NCBI RefSeq assembly: GCF_015207255.1
Contig: NZ_JADEXG010000016.1
Span: forward strand, 25,042-89,041
Source of the DNA: Vasconcelosia minhoensis LEGE 07310
GTDB lineage: Bacteria > Cyanobacteriota > Cyanobacteriia > Phormidesmidales > Phormidesmidaceae
DNA length: 64,000 bases
Direction of reading: 5' to 3'
Of this stretch, positions 17,867 through 27,212 are shown in pieces. The stretch's first letter is position 1. Every line of letters begins with the position of its first letter. The position numbers and the translations under genes are program-made. The notes beneath the pieces are model-generated. The model was not told the DNA's origin, searched no databases, and was given only the letters and a program-made list of their open reading frames with translations.

Positions 17867-18676
17867 ATGTACGGCGTTGATATCAATTTTCTAAACGATC
17901 GCGGCGTTCGACCGGTCGAGGTACGCTCCAGTAAGCTGGCGGCTCCCCGTCCGACCAGCGATCGCAAGCCCCTGATGCTCGGCCTAGTCGTTGCCATGGC
18001 TGCCCTGGGGGCGCTTGGCGGCGCTTGGCTGGTCTTGCAACAGCAGCAGCGCGGCCTGCTGGCTCAGCAGGCTGACCTGACGGCACAGCTTCAGGCACTC
18101 GAGGCCGAGATTGGCCAGATCGAAACGATTCGACAGCAGACCCAGGCCATCCGAGACGAAAGCCAGGCGCTGGCTTCAGTTTTTGAACGGATTCGACCCT
18201 GGTCAGCGATCGTGCAGGATATCCAGAATCGGATTCCAACTCGCACGCAGATTACTTCAATTACTCAGACAGCGCCGCCAGCAGCAACAGCGGCACCGGC
18301 AGAAGCGACAGCGGCACCGGCAGAAGGACAAGTGATTGCCCCAGCTGCCTCACCCGCGGGCGGGTTGGAAATTTCCGGCAACGCCTGCTCCTTTGACGAT
18401 GTCAATGACTTTCTGCTAACGCTGCAAAACTCTCCGTTCCTGGTTGGACCCACCGTCCAGATTACGGAAGCAACGCTCAGTGAACCCATCCCGGGTCGCT
18501 GCCCCGGCGATCCGGTCAACGGTCAGCCCCTAGCCCTGGCCGAATATACGATTACCGGCGACATCCAGAGCATTCCGGCGGCTGAACTACTGGCAGAACT
18601 CAATAAGCAGCAGGAGCCGACCGGCCTAGCTGCCCGCATTCAAGCCCTTCAAGAAACAGGAATAGTCGCGCAATGA
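17867..18676 (+). CDS. pilN: Type IV pilus assembly protein PilN
   Basis: A 269-residue bitopic inner-membrane protein. It begins MYGVDINFLNDRG, the conserved PilN segment that docks in PilM. One helix follows (about 40-60) and then a coiled coil rich in Q and E. A low-complexity Ala/Pro stretch (about 138-160, ATAAPAEATAAPAEG) is partly a short tandem duplication. The C-terminal part is the ferredoxin-like periplasmic domain that pairs with PilO. Its stop overlaps the pilO start (ATGA). Confidence 0.88.
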   Translation: MYGVDINFLNDRGVRPVEVRSSKLAAPRPTSDRKPLMLGLVVAMAALGALGGAWLVLQQQQRGLLAQQADLTAQLQALEAEIGQIETIRQQTQAIRDESQALASVFERIRPWSAIVQDIQNRIPTRTQITSITQTAPPAATAAPAEATAAPAEGQVIAPAASPAGGLEISGNACSFDDVNDFLLTLQNSPFLVGPTVQITEATLSEPIPGRCPGDPVNGQPLALAEYTITGDIQSIPAAELLAELNKQQEPTGLAARIQALQETGIVAQ

Positions 18677-19500
18677 GCAGCATCAGCGGAGATTATATTA
18701 ACGACGATTTCGATGCCGGTCCGGTCTATCCAGAAGTCTTTGGCGTCGAGATGACACCCCAGATCTTAGGCGCTTTAGCCGCAGTCGCGGGCGTTGCCCT
18801 GGCGGGGTTTGCCTTTGTGCGATTTGTTCTCCCCGTCTACCAGACGAATCAGACCATTCGCGCTGATATCAATGATAAAAACAGCCAGCTCGCGAGTCAG
18901 GCCGAGCAGATTGCCGCAGCCGAGCAGGCCAACGCCGAGCTAGAGCAAGCCCTGGAACAGCGCCGCACAGTCTATTCGCTGTTTGCCAGTGAGAGCACGA
19001 TGGATACGCTGCTGCTAGACCTCAACCAGCGGGTCAAGAGCAGCAATGCCGCCCTCGGTAGCGTTCGCAATCAGGTCAGCAGTCGCGGTATTCCACCGCT
19101 GCTGCTAGAAGCCCAGCTGCAAAATTTCAGTCCCGAAGGTGAAACCGTCATCAGCGACGGCTCTCTGGGCGATGGCGTCAACGGCAAGCTCAAGCGCGAT
19201 ACCTACACGATTGAGTTTCGCGGTGACTTTGCCCAAACCGAAGCCATTCTCAGAAATATTGAGCGGCTAGAGCCGCTGCTGCTGTTTCGTGAATTCACGA
19301 TTGAAAGTGAAGAACCCATTGCTGAAACGGTGATTGGCGCCAATGGCCAGGTCGTTGCTCAGCCCAAGATTCCCATCGTCACCAGCTTCCAAATTGATGC
19401 CCTGATTCCCACCACGGCCCCCGACGAGCTGCCGACCATTGCTCCGCCCCCCGATCCCGCTGCCCCGGTTGATGGAGCAGTCCCGGCTGAGGGCGGCTAG
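18673..19500 (+). CDS. pilO: Type IV pilus assembly protein PilO
   Basis: A 275-residue inner-membrane protein: a short cytoplasmic N-terminus, one helix (about 32-55), a coiled coil (about 62-100), then a PilO-type periplasmic domain with DTYTIEFRGDFAQTEAILRNIERLEPLL. PilO and PilN form the heterodimer that aligns the pilus machine with the secretin. The last 25 residues are Pro/Ala-rich. The start overlaps pilN by four bases, indicating coupled translation. No separate pilP gene is present, which is usual in cyanobacteria. Confidence 0.88.
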   Translation: MSSISGDYINDDFDAGPVYPEVFGVEMTPQILGALAAVAGVALAGFAFVRFVLPVYQTNQTIRADINDKNSQLASQAEQIAAAEQANAELEQALEQRRTVYSLFASESTMDTLLLDLNQRVKSSNAALGSVRNQVSSRGIPPLLLEAQLQNFSPEGETVISDGSLGDGVNGKLKRDTYTIEFRGDFAQTEAILRNIERLEPLLLFREFTIESEEPIAETVIGANGQVVAQPKIPIVTSFQIDALIPTTAPDELPTIAPPPDPAAPVDGAVPAEGG

Positions 19501-19608
19501 TTAACCCATCCGCCCCCAATCAAGCCGATTTCAACACCTATTCTTGGCGCCCGGTGTCATCCCCCGGCGTCCATCCAATATCCTGCCTAGATTGTGAAGG
19601 AGTGAACT

Positions 19609-21747
19609 GTGAAACGTCGTTTTAAATTTGGTAGCTTAATGGCTGGTGGGGCGCTGATGGCCCTGATGTCGCAGCCCGCATCGGCCGCAACTGTGATTAA
19701 GGGCATTGCCCTCGACCAGACTGAGAAAGGGCTTGAGCTGTCTTTAAAGACTGCTGGTGACGACGCCGAAATCTTTTCAGCTCGCCAGGGTAAAACCCTT
19801 CAGGCTGACATTACTAACGCCCGGCTAGATCTGCCCTGGGGCAAGCGCTATCAGCGGGCCAACCCCGCCCCTGGCATTGCCGCCATTCAGCTAGAGGCGC
19901 TGGAGGGCGATCGCGTCCGCCTGACCGTAACCGGCACCCAAACCGCGCCGATCAGCGATTTCCAGAAAAGCGCCGACAAGGGCCTGCAGGTGAGCTTGGA
20001 TACCCGTCCCAACGCCACCGCTCGCCGGACTACGCTACCGGCCCGGCTGCAAACTGTCCCCGCCCAGGAGCTGGCCCAGGCGAACCCCGAAGCCGATCGG
20101 GAAGAAGACGCAGCGCCCGAAGTGCTAATTCCCAATCCGCCAGTGACCATCGATGGAGCCCCGGCAACGCCTCCCATTCTAAATGCGCCGCCGCCTTTCC
20201 TACCCCGAGCCGTTGCTCCCCCCGTTGGCGACATCTCGATTTCCGAAATCGATTCCAGCCTAGACCTGATTAATCTGGGCACCACTGAGCGCGTCCCTCG
20301 GCTAGTCCTACGGGATGCTTCCGCCCGCGAAGTGCTTTCCCTGCTGGCTCGGGCGGCTAACCTCAACCTGGCCTTCACGAATACCAATGCCGAAGAAGAA
20401 AGTACTGAAGTGCGGGTTTCGCTCGATATCCAGGACGAGCCGGTACAGGACGTCTTCAACTATGTACTGCAAATTTCTGGCTTAGAGGCTAACCGAGTTG
20501 GCAGGACCATTTTTGTCGGCACGAGACTTCCCAATGCGGCTCGCAACGTCATGACGCGGAGTATTCGACTAAATCAGGTTGATGTAGCCACTGCGCTCAA
20601 CTTTCTAGTTGCTATGGGCGCAGAGAGTGCAGTTTCTCGGGAGCGATTGGTCACCAGCGTTAATGCGGTCGAGGTTGGTGACGGGGTTGCGACTACCGAC
20701 ACCCAAACGACGACTGAGGCCAGACTTGAGAATCAGCGCATCGACTATGCAGACTCTATCCCGCTGCTGAGGGGCCTGCAGGTGATTGGCGATGAGCGCA
20801 CCAACTCAGTAACACTGGTTGGGACACCTAGGCAGGTGCAAATTGCTACAGCTCAGCTGACTCAGATCGATCTGCGGCGGCGGCAGGTGGCGATTAACGT
20901 GCGGGTTATTGACGTTGATTTGAGCGCGATCGACGCATTGGGGACTAGCTTTTCCTTTGGCGTAGACGATGCTAGCTTCCTCAGTACAAACGGGGTAGGT
21001 GTATTCAACTTTGGCGATAGGACTCCAGCTAACAGTGGCGTTTCAGCGTCTCAGGTCGGACGAGGGGTTGCCAACTTATTCGGACTCACTAATCCAGTAA
21101 GCTTTGTTACCGATTTTCTGCTCCAGCTTCAGGCGGTAGTAACCAACGGTCAGGCTAAAATTGTCACTGACCCGACTTTGGTAGTTCAGGAAGGTCAAAC
21201 AGCCGCAGTTCAACTAACCCAAGAAGTTGTCACCAATGTCACTGAGACAGTAGAAACCACTGATGCAGGCATCATTAGAACTACGACATTTGAAAAAGAA
21301 GCCGCTGGTCTCAATCTCCAGATTCAGGTCGAGCGAGTGGATGATAATGGATTCGTTGCCCTATCTGTTGCTCCCTCCATTTCGGCTCCGACCGATACCT
21401 TTAATACCGGGACCGGGACGACAGCCGTTCTGCTGGCTGAGCGGCAGCTTTCTTCAGGACTAATTCGCGTTCGGGACGGTCAGACTCTGATTTTATCAGG
21501 CATCATTCAGGAAAGCGATCGCGTCACGACCTCGAAAGTCCCCATTTTGGGAGATATTCCGCTGCTGGGGGCGCTATTTAGAAGCACCAATCGTACTAAC
21601 GAGCGGCAGGAGCTAATCGTCTTGCTGACGCCACAGATCATCGACGACTCTGACCAGAGTGCGTTTGGCTATAGCTATACGCCTGGCGAAGACGTGCAGC
21701 AGCTTCTAGATCGACGCCAGAACCCTGGGCAGCAGCCGAATCGGTAG
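19609..21747 (+). CDS. pilQ: Type IV pilus secretin PilQ
   Basis: A 712-residue outer-membrane secretin through which pili leave the cell. GTG start at 19609 with a good GAAGGAG site. A signal peptide (to about residue 26, ASAAT) precedes an AMIN domain (about 27-130) for cell-wall binding. A Pro-rich linker, an STN/N-domain region (about 220-300) and the secretin domain (about 430-690) follow, with VTDPTLVVQEGQ, DGQTLILSGIIQES and KVPILGDIPLLGALFRS. The 108-base gap from pilO shows no terminator, so it is probably co-transcribed. The middle of the gene (20.5-21.5 kb) is less GC-rich than the ends. Confidence 0.95.
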   Translation: MKRRFKFGSLMAGGALMALMSQPASAATVIKGIALDQTEKGLELSLKTAGDDAEIFSARQGKTLQADITNARLDLPWGKRYQRANPAPGIAAIQLEALEGDRVRLTVTGTQTAPISDFQKSADKGLQVSLDTRPNATARRTTLPARLQTVPAQELAQANPEADREEDAAPEVLIPNPPVTIDGAPATPPILNAPPPFLPRAVAPPVGDISISEIDSSLDLINLGTTERVPRLVLRDASAREVLSLLARAANLNLAFTNTNAEEESTEVRVSLDIQDEPVQDVFNYVLQISGLEANRVGRTIFVGTRLPNAARNVMTRSIRLNQVDVATALNFLVAMGAESAVSRERLVTSVNAVEVGDGVATTDTQTTTEARLENQRIDYADSIPLLRGLQVIGDERTNSVTLVGTPRQVQIATAQLTQIDLRRRQVAINVRVIDVDLSAIDALGTSFSFGVDDASFLSTNGVGVFNFGDRTPANSGVSASQVGRGVANLFGLTNPVSFVTDFLLQLQAVVTNGQAKIVTDPTLVVQEGQTAAVQLTQEVVTNVTETVETTDAGIIRTTTFEKEAAGLNLQIQVERVDDNGFVALSVAPSISAPTDTFNTGTGTTAVLLAERQLSSGLIRVRDGQTLILSGIIQESDRVTTSKVPILGDIPLLGALFRSTNRTNERQELIVLLTPQIIDDSDQSAFGYSYTPGEDVQQLLDRRQNPGQQPNR

Positions 21748-21804
21748 AGCCTAGACTGCTGCAATCGCAACCAGGTTCCGGTTATATTGCCTTTGGGCTG
21801 GACC

Positions 21805-21850
21805 AAAAAATCCTGAAATCCTTATCTCAAAGGGATTTCAGGATTTTTTT
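21805..21850 (+). terminator. Rho-independent terminator of the pilMNOQ operon
   Basis: A 17-base arm ending TCCTGAAATCC (21805-21821) pairs with GGATTTCAGGATTTTTT (21833-21849) around an 11-base loop, followed by T residues. It lies 57 bases after the pilQ stop. The A-run on the left arm means it may also work in reverse. Confidence 0.88.
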
Positions 21851-22103
21851 ATGTCGCAAAATCGGAGCAAAATGGCGATTTGCGTACGTGAAGTTTCCTA
21901 AAAATCCCTGAAATCCATAGAAAATCAAGGTTTTATCGATCAATATGTGCTGAGTACCCCTTAGAATAAGTCAGTAAAAATATGAGGTTTCAAGGGTTTC
22001 AGCCATTCGCTGACCATTGGCCTTGTGCAGTCTAGAGGTTTACCTTAGCTGAGTAGACCTCCCCTTGCTGATTTACTGAATACCATCCCAAGAGGAGATA
22101 AGT
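21851..22103. other. AT-rich region upstream of the HU gene
   Basis: About 250 bases between the pilQ terminator and the HU start, clearly AT-richer than the flanks and presumably holding the HU promoter. No gene or RNA was recognised. AGAGGAGATAAGT immediately precedes the HU ATG as a strong ribosome site. Confidence 0.5.
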
Positions 22104-22379
22104 ATGAATAAAGGTGAGCTTGTCGATACGGTAGCTGAAAAGGCTGCTGTCACTAAAAAGCAGGCTGACGCTGTGATCACAGCGGCCGTCGAAGCGATTA
22201 TGGAAGCGGTCTCCAATGGCCAGAAAGTAACCCTGGTTGGATTTGGTTCATTTGAGCCGCGCGATCGCAAACAGCGTGAAGGCCGCAATCCCAAAACGGG
22301 TGACACCATGATGATTCCGGCCACCACCGTGCCCGCTTTCTCAGCCGGAAAGCAGTTCAAAGAGATGGTTGCCAAATAA
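22104..22379 (+). CDS. hup: HU-family nucleoid DNA-binding protein
   Basis: A 91-residue HU protein. The helical N-terminus (MNKGELVDTVAEKAAVTKKQ) is followed by the core VTLVGFGSFEPRDRKQREGRNPKTG and the beta-arm Pro region (MMIPATTVPAFSAGKQFKEMV). It binds and bends DNA as a dimer and compacts the nucleoid. Length and all signature positions are normal. A strong ribosome site and its own AT-rich leader suggest high expression. The next gene starts 6 bases downstream. Confidence 0.96.
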   Translation: MNKGELVDTVAEKAAVTKKQADAVITAAVEAIMEAVSNGQKVTLVGFGSFEPRDRKQREGRNPKTGDTMMIPATTVPAFSAGKQFKEMVAK

Positions 22380-22385
22380 AGCCAC

Positions 22386-23498
22386 TTGTCACGTTCACCC
22401 TTTGAACCCGCTCATGGGGGCAACCTAGTTTGGGCCGCTCGGCTTGCGCGCTGTGCTCCCCATGAGCTACTCGATTTTTCTGCTAGCATCAGTCCGCTTG
22501 GGCCGCCGCCATCCGTCTTGGCAGCAATCCAGGCGGCTTTTTCATCTTTGACGGCCTACCCTGACCCCAGGTATCAGGCCCTTTGCCAGCAGCTCGCCCG
22601 GGTGCATGAAATCGACGCCGACTGGGTTCTACCCGGGAATGGCGCGGCAGCGCTGCTGACCTGGGCCGGTCGCGAGCTCGCCCAGCATCCTTGCTGGCTG
22701 CTGACTCCCGCCTTTAGCGACTATGCTCGGGCCGTCGCTGCCTTTGCCGGGCAAGTGATTGAAGTTCCCCTTCAGCAGCAGCATTGGCCGACCGACCCGG
22801 ACTGGGCCGCCGCGCTCACGGCCGCTATCCCAGCGGGGACAGACCTGAGCCAATGTAGTCTGCTGCTGAATAATCCCCACAATCCAACCGGCGCACTGCT
22901 CAGCCGGGAAGCGATTCGACCTTTTTTAGAGACCTTTGGCCTGGTCGTGGTCGATGAAGCCTTTATGGACTTTCTGCCCCCCTCCCAGCAGCAAAGCCTG
23001 ATTGCTTGGGTCGAAAGCTTCCCCAATTTAGTCGTCCTGAGATCGCTGACCAAGTTCTACAGCCTGCCGGGCCTACGGATGGGCTATGCCGTTGCCCATC
23101 CCCACCGGCTGCGACGCTGGCAGCAATGGCGCGATCCCTGGTCCGTCAATACATTGGCCGCCGCCGCCGCGATCGCGGCCCTCCAGGACACCGACTTCCA
23201 GCAGCAGACCTGGGACTGGCTGGGAGTGGCAAAACCAGACCTATACGCTGGGCTCGCAGCGCTGCCGGGCCTATCCCCACGACCCGGCAGCGCTAATTTT
23301 CTGCTGGTAGACTGCGACTGCCCTAGCCCTAAGCTGCAAAAGCAGCTGCTGATCCGGCATAGAATCTATATTCGGGACTGTAGCAGCTTTGCTGAAATCG
23401 GCGATCGCGCCTTCCGGGTTGCGGTTAAGACCGGTGCCGACCATCAGCGGCTGCTCGCAGGGCTGGCTGATGTTTTGAGTGATGGAGTGATGGAGTGA
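22386..23498 (+). CDS. cobD: PLP-dependent aminotransferase, CobD (threonine-phosphate decarboxylase)-like
   Basis: A 370-residue fold-type I PLP enzyme. The start HGGNLVWAARLARC...LLDFSASISPLGPPPSV is typical of CobD, which makes aminopropanol phosphate for cobalamin side-chain assembly. The PLP lysine is in RSLTKFYSLPGLRMGYAV, with NNPHNPTG and VVDEAFMDF upstream. The start is taken as TTG 22386, 6 bases after HU, because homologous sequence begins there; a later start would remove the HGGN motif. Histidinol-phosphate aminotransferase is the closest alternative. The last codons run into an 8-bp tandem repeat, so the C-terminus may vary. Confidence 0.8.
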   Translation: MSRSPFEPAHGGNLVWAARLARCAPHELLDFSASISPLGPPPSVLAAIQAAFSSLTAYPDPRYQALCQQLARVHEIDADWVLPGNGAAALLTWAGRELAQHPCWLLTPAFSDYARAVAAFAGQVIEVPLQQQHWPTDPDWAAALTAAIPAGTDLSQCSLLLNNPHNPTGALLSREAIRPFLETFGLVVVDEAFMDFLPPSQQQSLIAWVESFPNLVVLRSLTKFYSLPGLRMGYAVAHPHRLRRWQQWRDPWSVNTLAAAAAIAALQDTDFQQQTWDWLGVAKPDLYAGLAALPGLSPRPGSANFLLVDCDCPSPKLQKQLLIRHRIYIRDCSSFAEIGDRAFRVAVKTGADHQRLLAGLADVLSDGVME

Positions 23499-23513
23499 TG
23501 GAGTGATGGAGTG
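23477..23513. repeat. 8-bp tandem repeat at the end of the cobD-like gene
   Basis: The unit GAGTGATG occurs four times exactly plus a partial copy. The cobD-like stop codon (23496-23498) lies inside it. Each change of one unit shifts the frame, so the last residues of the protein depend on copy number. A related octamer array (GTGATCGG) lies at 44122-44152. Confidence 0.9.
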
Positions 23514-23531
23514 GGGAGTCGGGAAAACTGA

Positions 23532-24941
23532 ATGGTGGACTATGACCTGGTGATTTTGGGAGGGGCTCCAGAGGGGCGCATTGCTGCCCTGACGGCCACT
23601 GCTATGGGGGCAAGGGTTGCCCTGGTCGAGCCGCCCGGCCGCTGGCAGCAGCAGCGCCAGACCGACTATTTACTCCAGGGGCTGCGGCAGGTGGGTCAGC
23701 AGCGGCAGTCAGCGGCAGCTGCGTTTTGGAGTCAGTCCGGCGGTGGGTCACTGGACTGGTCTCGGCTGCTGCGGTGGAGCGCGATCGCGGCAGAATCGGA
23801 GGCATCTATCGTCTCTGCCGCTGTCCTGGGCGCGCGGGGCGTAGACCTGATTCTAGCGCCACCCGTCCAACTTGCCAGCAGCCCGTCAGTGCGAGTCGCC
23901 ACCCAGCAGCGACGACTGTTGGGTCGCGGCCTGCTGATTGCAACCGGCACCGTCCCTGATTATCCCAACCCCAACCGTCAGGCAGCGCTCAGCGGTGCTC
24001 CCGACTGCCTCTATCAGCATTCGGCCCTACCCCAGCGGATCGCTATCTTTGGCGGTTCTCTAACCGCCTTAGCCTGGGCTCAGGCGCTTCGTGCGGCAGG
24101 GGCTGAGGTCTCGCTCATTGCACCGCGACTGCTGCCCGGTGAAGACAGCGATATTCGTCGGCTGCTGCTGGGTCAGCTGACGGCGGAAGGCATCGGCGTA
24201 ACGCCGTCCAGCAGCGCAGAGAAAGCTGAGAGACAGCTCTCGCTGCACATTCAAAAGCCACCTCCGGACTGCTGTCTGGTCCTATCCCCTCAGCAGGTCG
24301 CCTGGTCCCAGCAGCTCGCCGCCGCTGGCATCCCATTGCAGACCGGCAGACTATGTGTCAACCGCTATCTGCAGACGGCCCAGTCCCGAGTCTTCGCCTG
24401 CGGCTCTGTACTCGGCGGCCTCGACCATTCCGCCCTGGCCGCTTTGGAAGCCGAAACCGCAGTCCACAATGCCCTCTTTTGGCCTCGCCGGACCATCCAA
24501 TACCAAACCTTTCCCTACAGCAGCCAAACCCAGCCAACCGTGGGTCGCGTCGGTCTGACAGAAGTCCAGGCCCGCCAGCGGTATGGCGGCGAAGTCCAGG
24601 TTTTGACCGCCAGCGCCGCCAATGCCGCTAGCCTGAACGCAGAAATTCCCCATCCGTCCTTTTGTAAACTGATCTGCTTAGAGAATGGCCGACTGCTCGG
24701 GGCGCACCTGCTCGGGGTCGGGGCTGGGGAAGTCGCCTACGGCCTGGCTTTGTGGCTGAAGTCCGGGACCAGCGTCGATCGCCTGCCTAGCCGCTGGGCT
24801 CACTTCGAGGCGCTATCTCCGACGCTAACCAGCCTGCTTCAGCGGGCCGTCAGCCAGCGCCGTCAGGCCCGTTGGCAAATCGGCAGCTGGCGCCGAGACA
24901 GCGCCGAGAATTGGTTTAACTGGCGTCGCAGCCGGCTGTAA
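23532..24941 (+). CDS. FAD/NAD(P)-disulfide oxidoreductase-like protein without redox cysteines
   Basis: A 469-residue relative of dihydrolipoamide dehydrogenase and mercuric reductase. It has a first Rossmann motif (YDLVILGGAPEGRIAALTA), a second (RIAIFGGSLTALAWAQALRAAG) and a C-terminal dimerisation region (VGRVGLTEVQARQRYGGEV...FCKLICLENGRLLGAHLLG). The usual GGTCxNxGCxPSK active-site segment is replaced by a Gln/Arg-rich stretch (RWQQQRQTDYLLQGL), so the CxxxxC pair is absent. The FAD motif ATGD is FACGSV, and the C-terminal HxTxxE dyad is missing. It cannot be a normal disulfide reductase; a diverged flavoprotein is more likely. It lies 33 bases after the cobD-like gene and is probably co-transcribed. 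Confidence 0.8.
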   Translation: MVDYDLVILGGAPEGRIAALTATAMGARVALVEPPGRWQQQRQTDYLLQGLRQVGQQRQSAAAAFWSQSGGGSLDWSRLLRWSAIAAESEASIVSAAVLGARGVDLILAPPVQLASSPSVRVATQQRRLLGRGLLIATGTVPDYPNPNRQAALSGAPDCLYQHSALPQRIAIFGGSLTALAWAQALRAAGAEVSLIAPRLLPGEDSDIRRLLLGQLTAEGIGVTPSSSAEKAERQLSLHIQKPPPDCCLVLSPQQVAWSQQLAAAGIPLQTGRLCVNRYLQTAQSRVFACGSVLGGLDHSALAALEAETAVHNALFWPRRTIQYQTFPYSSQTQPTVGRVGLTEVQARQRYGGEVQVLTASAANAASLNAEIPHPSFCKLICLENGRLLGAHLLGVGAGEVAYGLALWLKSGTSVDRLPSRWAHFEALSPTLTSLLQRAVSQRRQARWQIGSWRRDSAENWFNWRRSRL

Positions 24942-24947
24942 GCGAGC

Positions 24948-25547
24948 TTAGATTCTGGCTAGGGTCACCGCTTCCGGCTGGTCCTGGTATTTCCCCCGGC
25001 GGGTGTCGTAGCAGACCTGGCAGGGCTCGCCTTCTAAAAAGAGCAGCTGCACTACGCCCTCATTGGCATAAATCCGGCAGTCGGCGCTAGAGGAATTGGA
25101 AAATTCTAGGGTCAGATAGCCGCGCCAGCCCGCTTCCGCCGGCGTCAGGTTAGCGATAATGCCGCAGCGGGCATAGGTGCTCTTACCGATGCAGATCGTC
25201 GTAATGTTATTGGGAATTTGCAGTCGCTCTAACGCGACACCTAAGCCGTAGGAGTGGGCAGGGAGAATGAAGTAGCTGCCGTTCTCATCCTGCTTCAGCT
25301 CGGTGGGCTCAAGATTACCAGGATTAAAGTTTTTGGGGTCAATCACCGTGCCGGGGACATGGCGAAAAATCCGAAACTCCCGTGGCGAGAGGCGAATATC
25401 GTAGCCGTAGGAGGAAAGCCCGTAGCTGATCACAGGCGTTTCAGCGGGACCGCTAGATAGCTGCACGCGGCGAATTAGGCTGGGCTCGAACGGCTGAATC
25501 ATGCCCTTCGCAGCTGAGGTCTGAATCCAGGCATCGTTTTTAATCAT
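24948..25547 (-). CDS. dcd: dCTP deaminase
   Basis: A 199-residue trimeric enzyme converting dCTP to dUTP for thymidylate synthesis. Signature segments are seen: SYGLSSYGYDIRLSPREFRIF, DPKNFNP, PAHSYGLGVALERLQIP, GKSTYARCGIIANLTPAEAGWRGYLTLEFSNSS (nucleotide binding and catalytic Glu) and EGVVQLLFLEGEPCQVCY. Length is normal. It is convergent with the preceding oxidoreductase (6 bases apart) and followed upstream by a CobO-like gene on the same strand, about 60 bases away. Confidence 0.94.
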   Translation of the reverse strand: MIKNDAWIQTSAAKGMIQPFEPSLIRRVQLSSGPAETPVISYGLSSYGYDIRLSPREFRIFRHVPGTVIDPKNFNPGNLEPTELKQDENGSYFILPAHSYGLGVALERLQIPNNITTICIGKSTYARCGIIANLTPAEAGWRGYLTLEFSNSSSADCRIYANEGVVQLLFLEGEPCQVCYDTRRGKYQDQPEAVTLARI

Positions 25548-25606
25548 GGCGAGGTCTCTACTAGGTGTATGGGGCTGGGCTGGACAGGCTGCTTCGCAAA
25601 ATGGCG

Positions 25607-26164
25607 CTACAGCAGATAGTTACGGCGAAACTCGGTGACTTGGTCTGCGATCGCAATCAGCGAATCGGGCATCTGCGGACCGGTCAGCACCACTTCAATC
25701 TGAGGCGGTCGTTCCTTCAGAAAAATCAGCACTTCATTTTCTGTCAGCAGGCCAAACTCGAGCGCCAGGCTCAGCTCGTCTAGCACCACCAGGCCGTATT
25801 TTCCCTGCTCAACGGCGGTTTGGGTGTGCTGCCAGAGGTCTAGCAGGGCGACCTCAGCCTCGGCGGGCACCTCAGGCCCGCTGATACAGCCGGGATAGTC
25901 GCAGCGCAGCCAGGTTAGATTTTGCCCCATCTGCGTCGGCTGCGTCGGCCCTTGACCAATGCCGCCTTTAAGAAACTGTACAATCAGCACGGGTAGCCCC
26001 TGCTCGGCAGCCCGCAGCGCCTGCACCATCACGTTTGTAAAAAAGCTGCGGTGGGGCGAAGTAAAGACCTGAACCGTGCCCTCGATGGTGTGCAACAGCG
26101 GATGCCGACGAATCTTAGTGGGCGGTGAGCTGGCTCCAGACAAGGCCCTAAGCTGTGAGACCAT
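25607..26164 (-). CDS. CobO/BtuR-like P-loop fold protein with degenerate Walker A
   Basis: A 185-residue protein whose body follows cob(I)alamin adenosyltransferase (PVLIVQFLKGGIGQGP, YGLVVLDELSLALEFGLL, EVVLTGPQMPDSLIAIADQVTEF). The expected GxGKGKTT loop is replaced by FTSPHRSFFTNVMVQALRA, so normal ATP binding is doubtful. I infer a cyanobacterial paralogue that lost or changed the adenosyltransferase activity. It lies upstream of dcd on the same strand and divergent from rph; neither neighbour suggests a cobalamin role. Confidence 0.75.
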   Translation of the reverse strand: MVSQLRALSGASSPPTKIRRHPLLHTIEGTVQVFTSPHRSFFTNVMVQALRAAEQGLPVLIVQFLKGGIGQGPTQPTQMGQNLTWLRCDYPGCISGPEVPAEAEVALLDLWQHTQTAVEQGKYGLVVLDELSLALEFGLLTENEVLIFLKERPPQIEVVLTGPQMPDSLIAIADQVTEFRRNYLL

Positions 26165-26354
26165 AGCGGCTTGTGGCGAATAACGCCCTAAATATAGCGT
26201 ATTTTTGCCTTAGAAAATCATGATTGCGCTAGATATCGAAATGTAATACAAATGTTTTATTAACTTAGTCTAACCCTAAAAGCTCATCCTTTGCTTGCGT
26301 AATGCCGTTAGCGTCTGCCTGTATGGTGAATGTAAACTTTATCCCTGAACTCCC

Positions 26355-27083
26355 ATGACCTGGCAGCGTCCCGATGGTCGTCAACCCGACGAACTGCGAC
26401 CGTTTCGATTTGAGCGGCAGTTTACCCGATATGCAGCGGGCTCAGTCCTGACCCACTGCGGCAATACCCAAGTGCTCTGCACCGTATCGGTAGAGTCCGG
26501 CGTCCCCCCGTTCCTGGAAGGCAAGGGCCGGGGCTGGCTGACGGCAGAATATCGGATGCTGCCCAGCGCCACCCAGTCGCGTAAAGAGCGAGAATTCACG
26601 CGGCTTTCGGGGCGAACCCAGGAAATTCAGCGGCTGATTGGCCGCAGCCTGCGCGCGGCTTTGAACATGAAAGCCCTAGGCGAACGCACCCTGACCGTCG
26701 ATGCCGATGTCCTCCAGGCCGATGGCGGCACAAGGACGGCGGCGATTACCGGTGGATATGTGGCTTTGGAGGACGCGATCGCGGCTCTCCTAAAAGCAGG
26801 CGACCTCGTCACCTCACCCATACAGCATCAGATCGGCGCCATCTCTGTCGGTCTGCTGGAGGGCCAGCCGCTGCTCGATCTCAACTACCCCGAAGACCTG
26901 GCCGCCGACATTGACTTTAACGTCGTGATGACCGGTCAGCGCCAGTTCATCGAAGTTCAGGGTACCGCCGAGGCCAACAGCTTTAGCCGCGAGCAGCTGA
27001 ATCAGATGCTAGACTGCGCCGAAAAAGGTATCGGAGACCTGCTTAAGCTCCAGCAAGCGGCTTTGGCTGACGGCAGTTCATAG
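26355..27083 (+). CDS. rph: Ribonuclease PH
   Basis: A 242-residue phosphorolytic 3'-5' exonuclease that trims tRNA 3' ends. Seen: [42 protein letters not shown], the [15 protein letters not shown] phosphate-binding helix, [16 protein letters not shown] (catalytic Asp region) and [20 protein letters not shown]. Length is normal for the hexameric enzyme. It starts about 190 bases from the divergent CobO-like gene, a region that is AT-rich (26180-26300) and presumably holds both promoters. Confidence 0.96.
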   Translation: MTWQRPDGRQPDELRPFRFERQFTRYAAGSVLTHCGNTQVLCTVSVESGVPPFLEGKGRGWLTAEYRMLPSATQSRKEREFTRLSGRTQEIQRLIGRSLRAALNMKALGERTLTVDADVLQADGGTRTAAITGGYVALEDAIAALLKAGDLVTSPIQHQIGAISVGLLEGQPLLDLNYPEDLAADIDFNVVMTGQRQFIEVQGTAEANSFSREQLNQMLDCAEKGIGDLLKLQQAALADGSS

Positions 27084-27212
27084 ACCCAAAGGAAAACCCG
27101 GATTAAACAGCGTCTTTATGTCTTTAGGAAGAGGGAAGGATTGACCGTTTGTGGGAATAAAGCCGCTTTACTTTCGTTTATATTGGTAATTGCAGACATC
27201 GACAAGGAGTTA

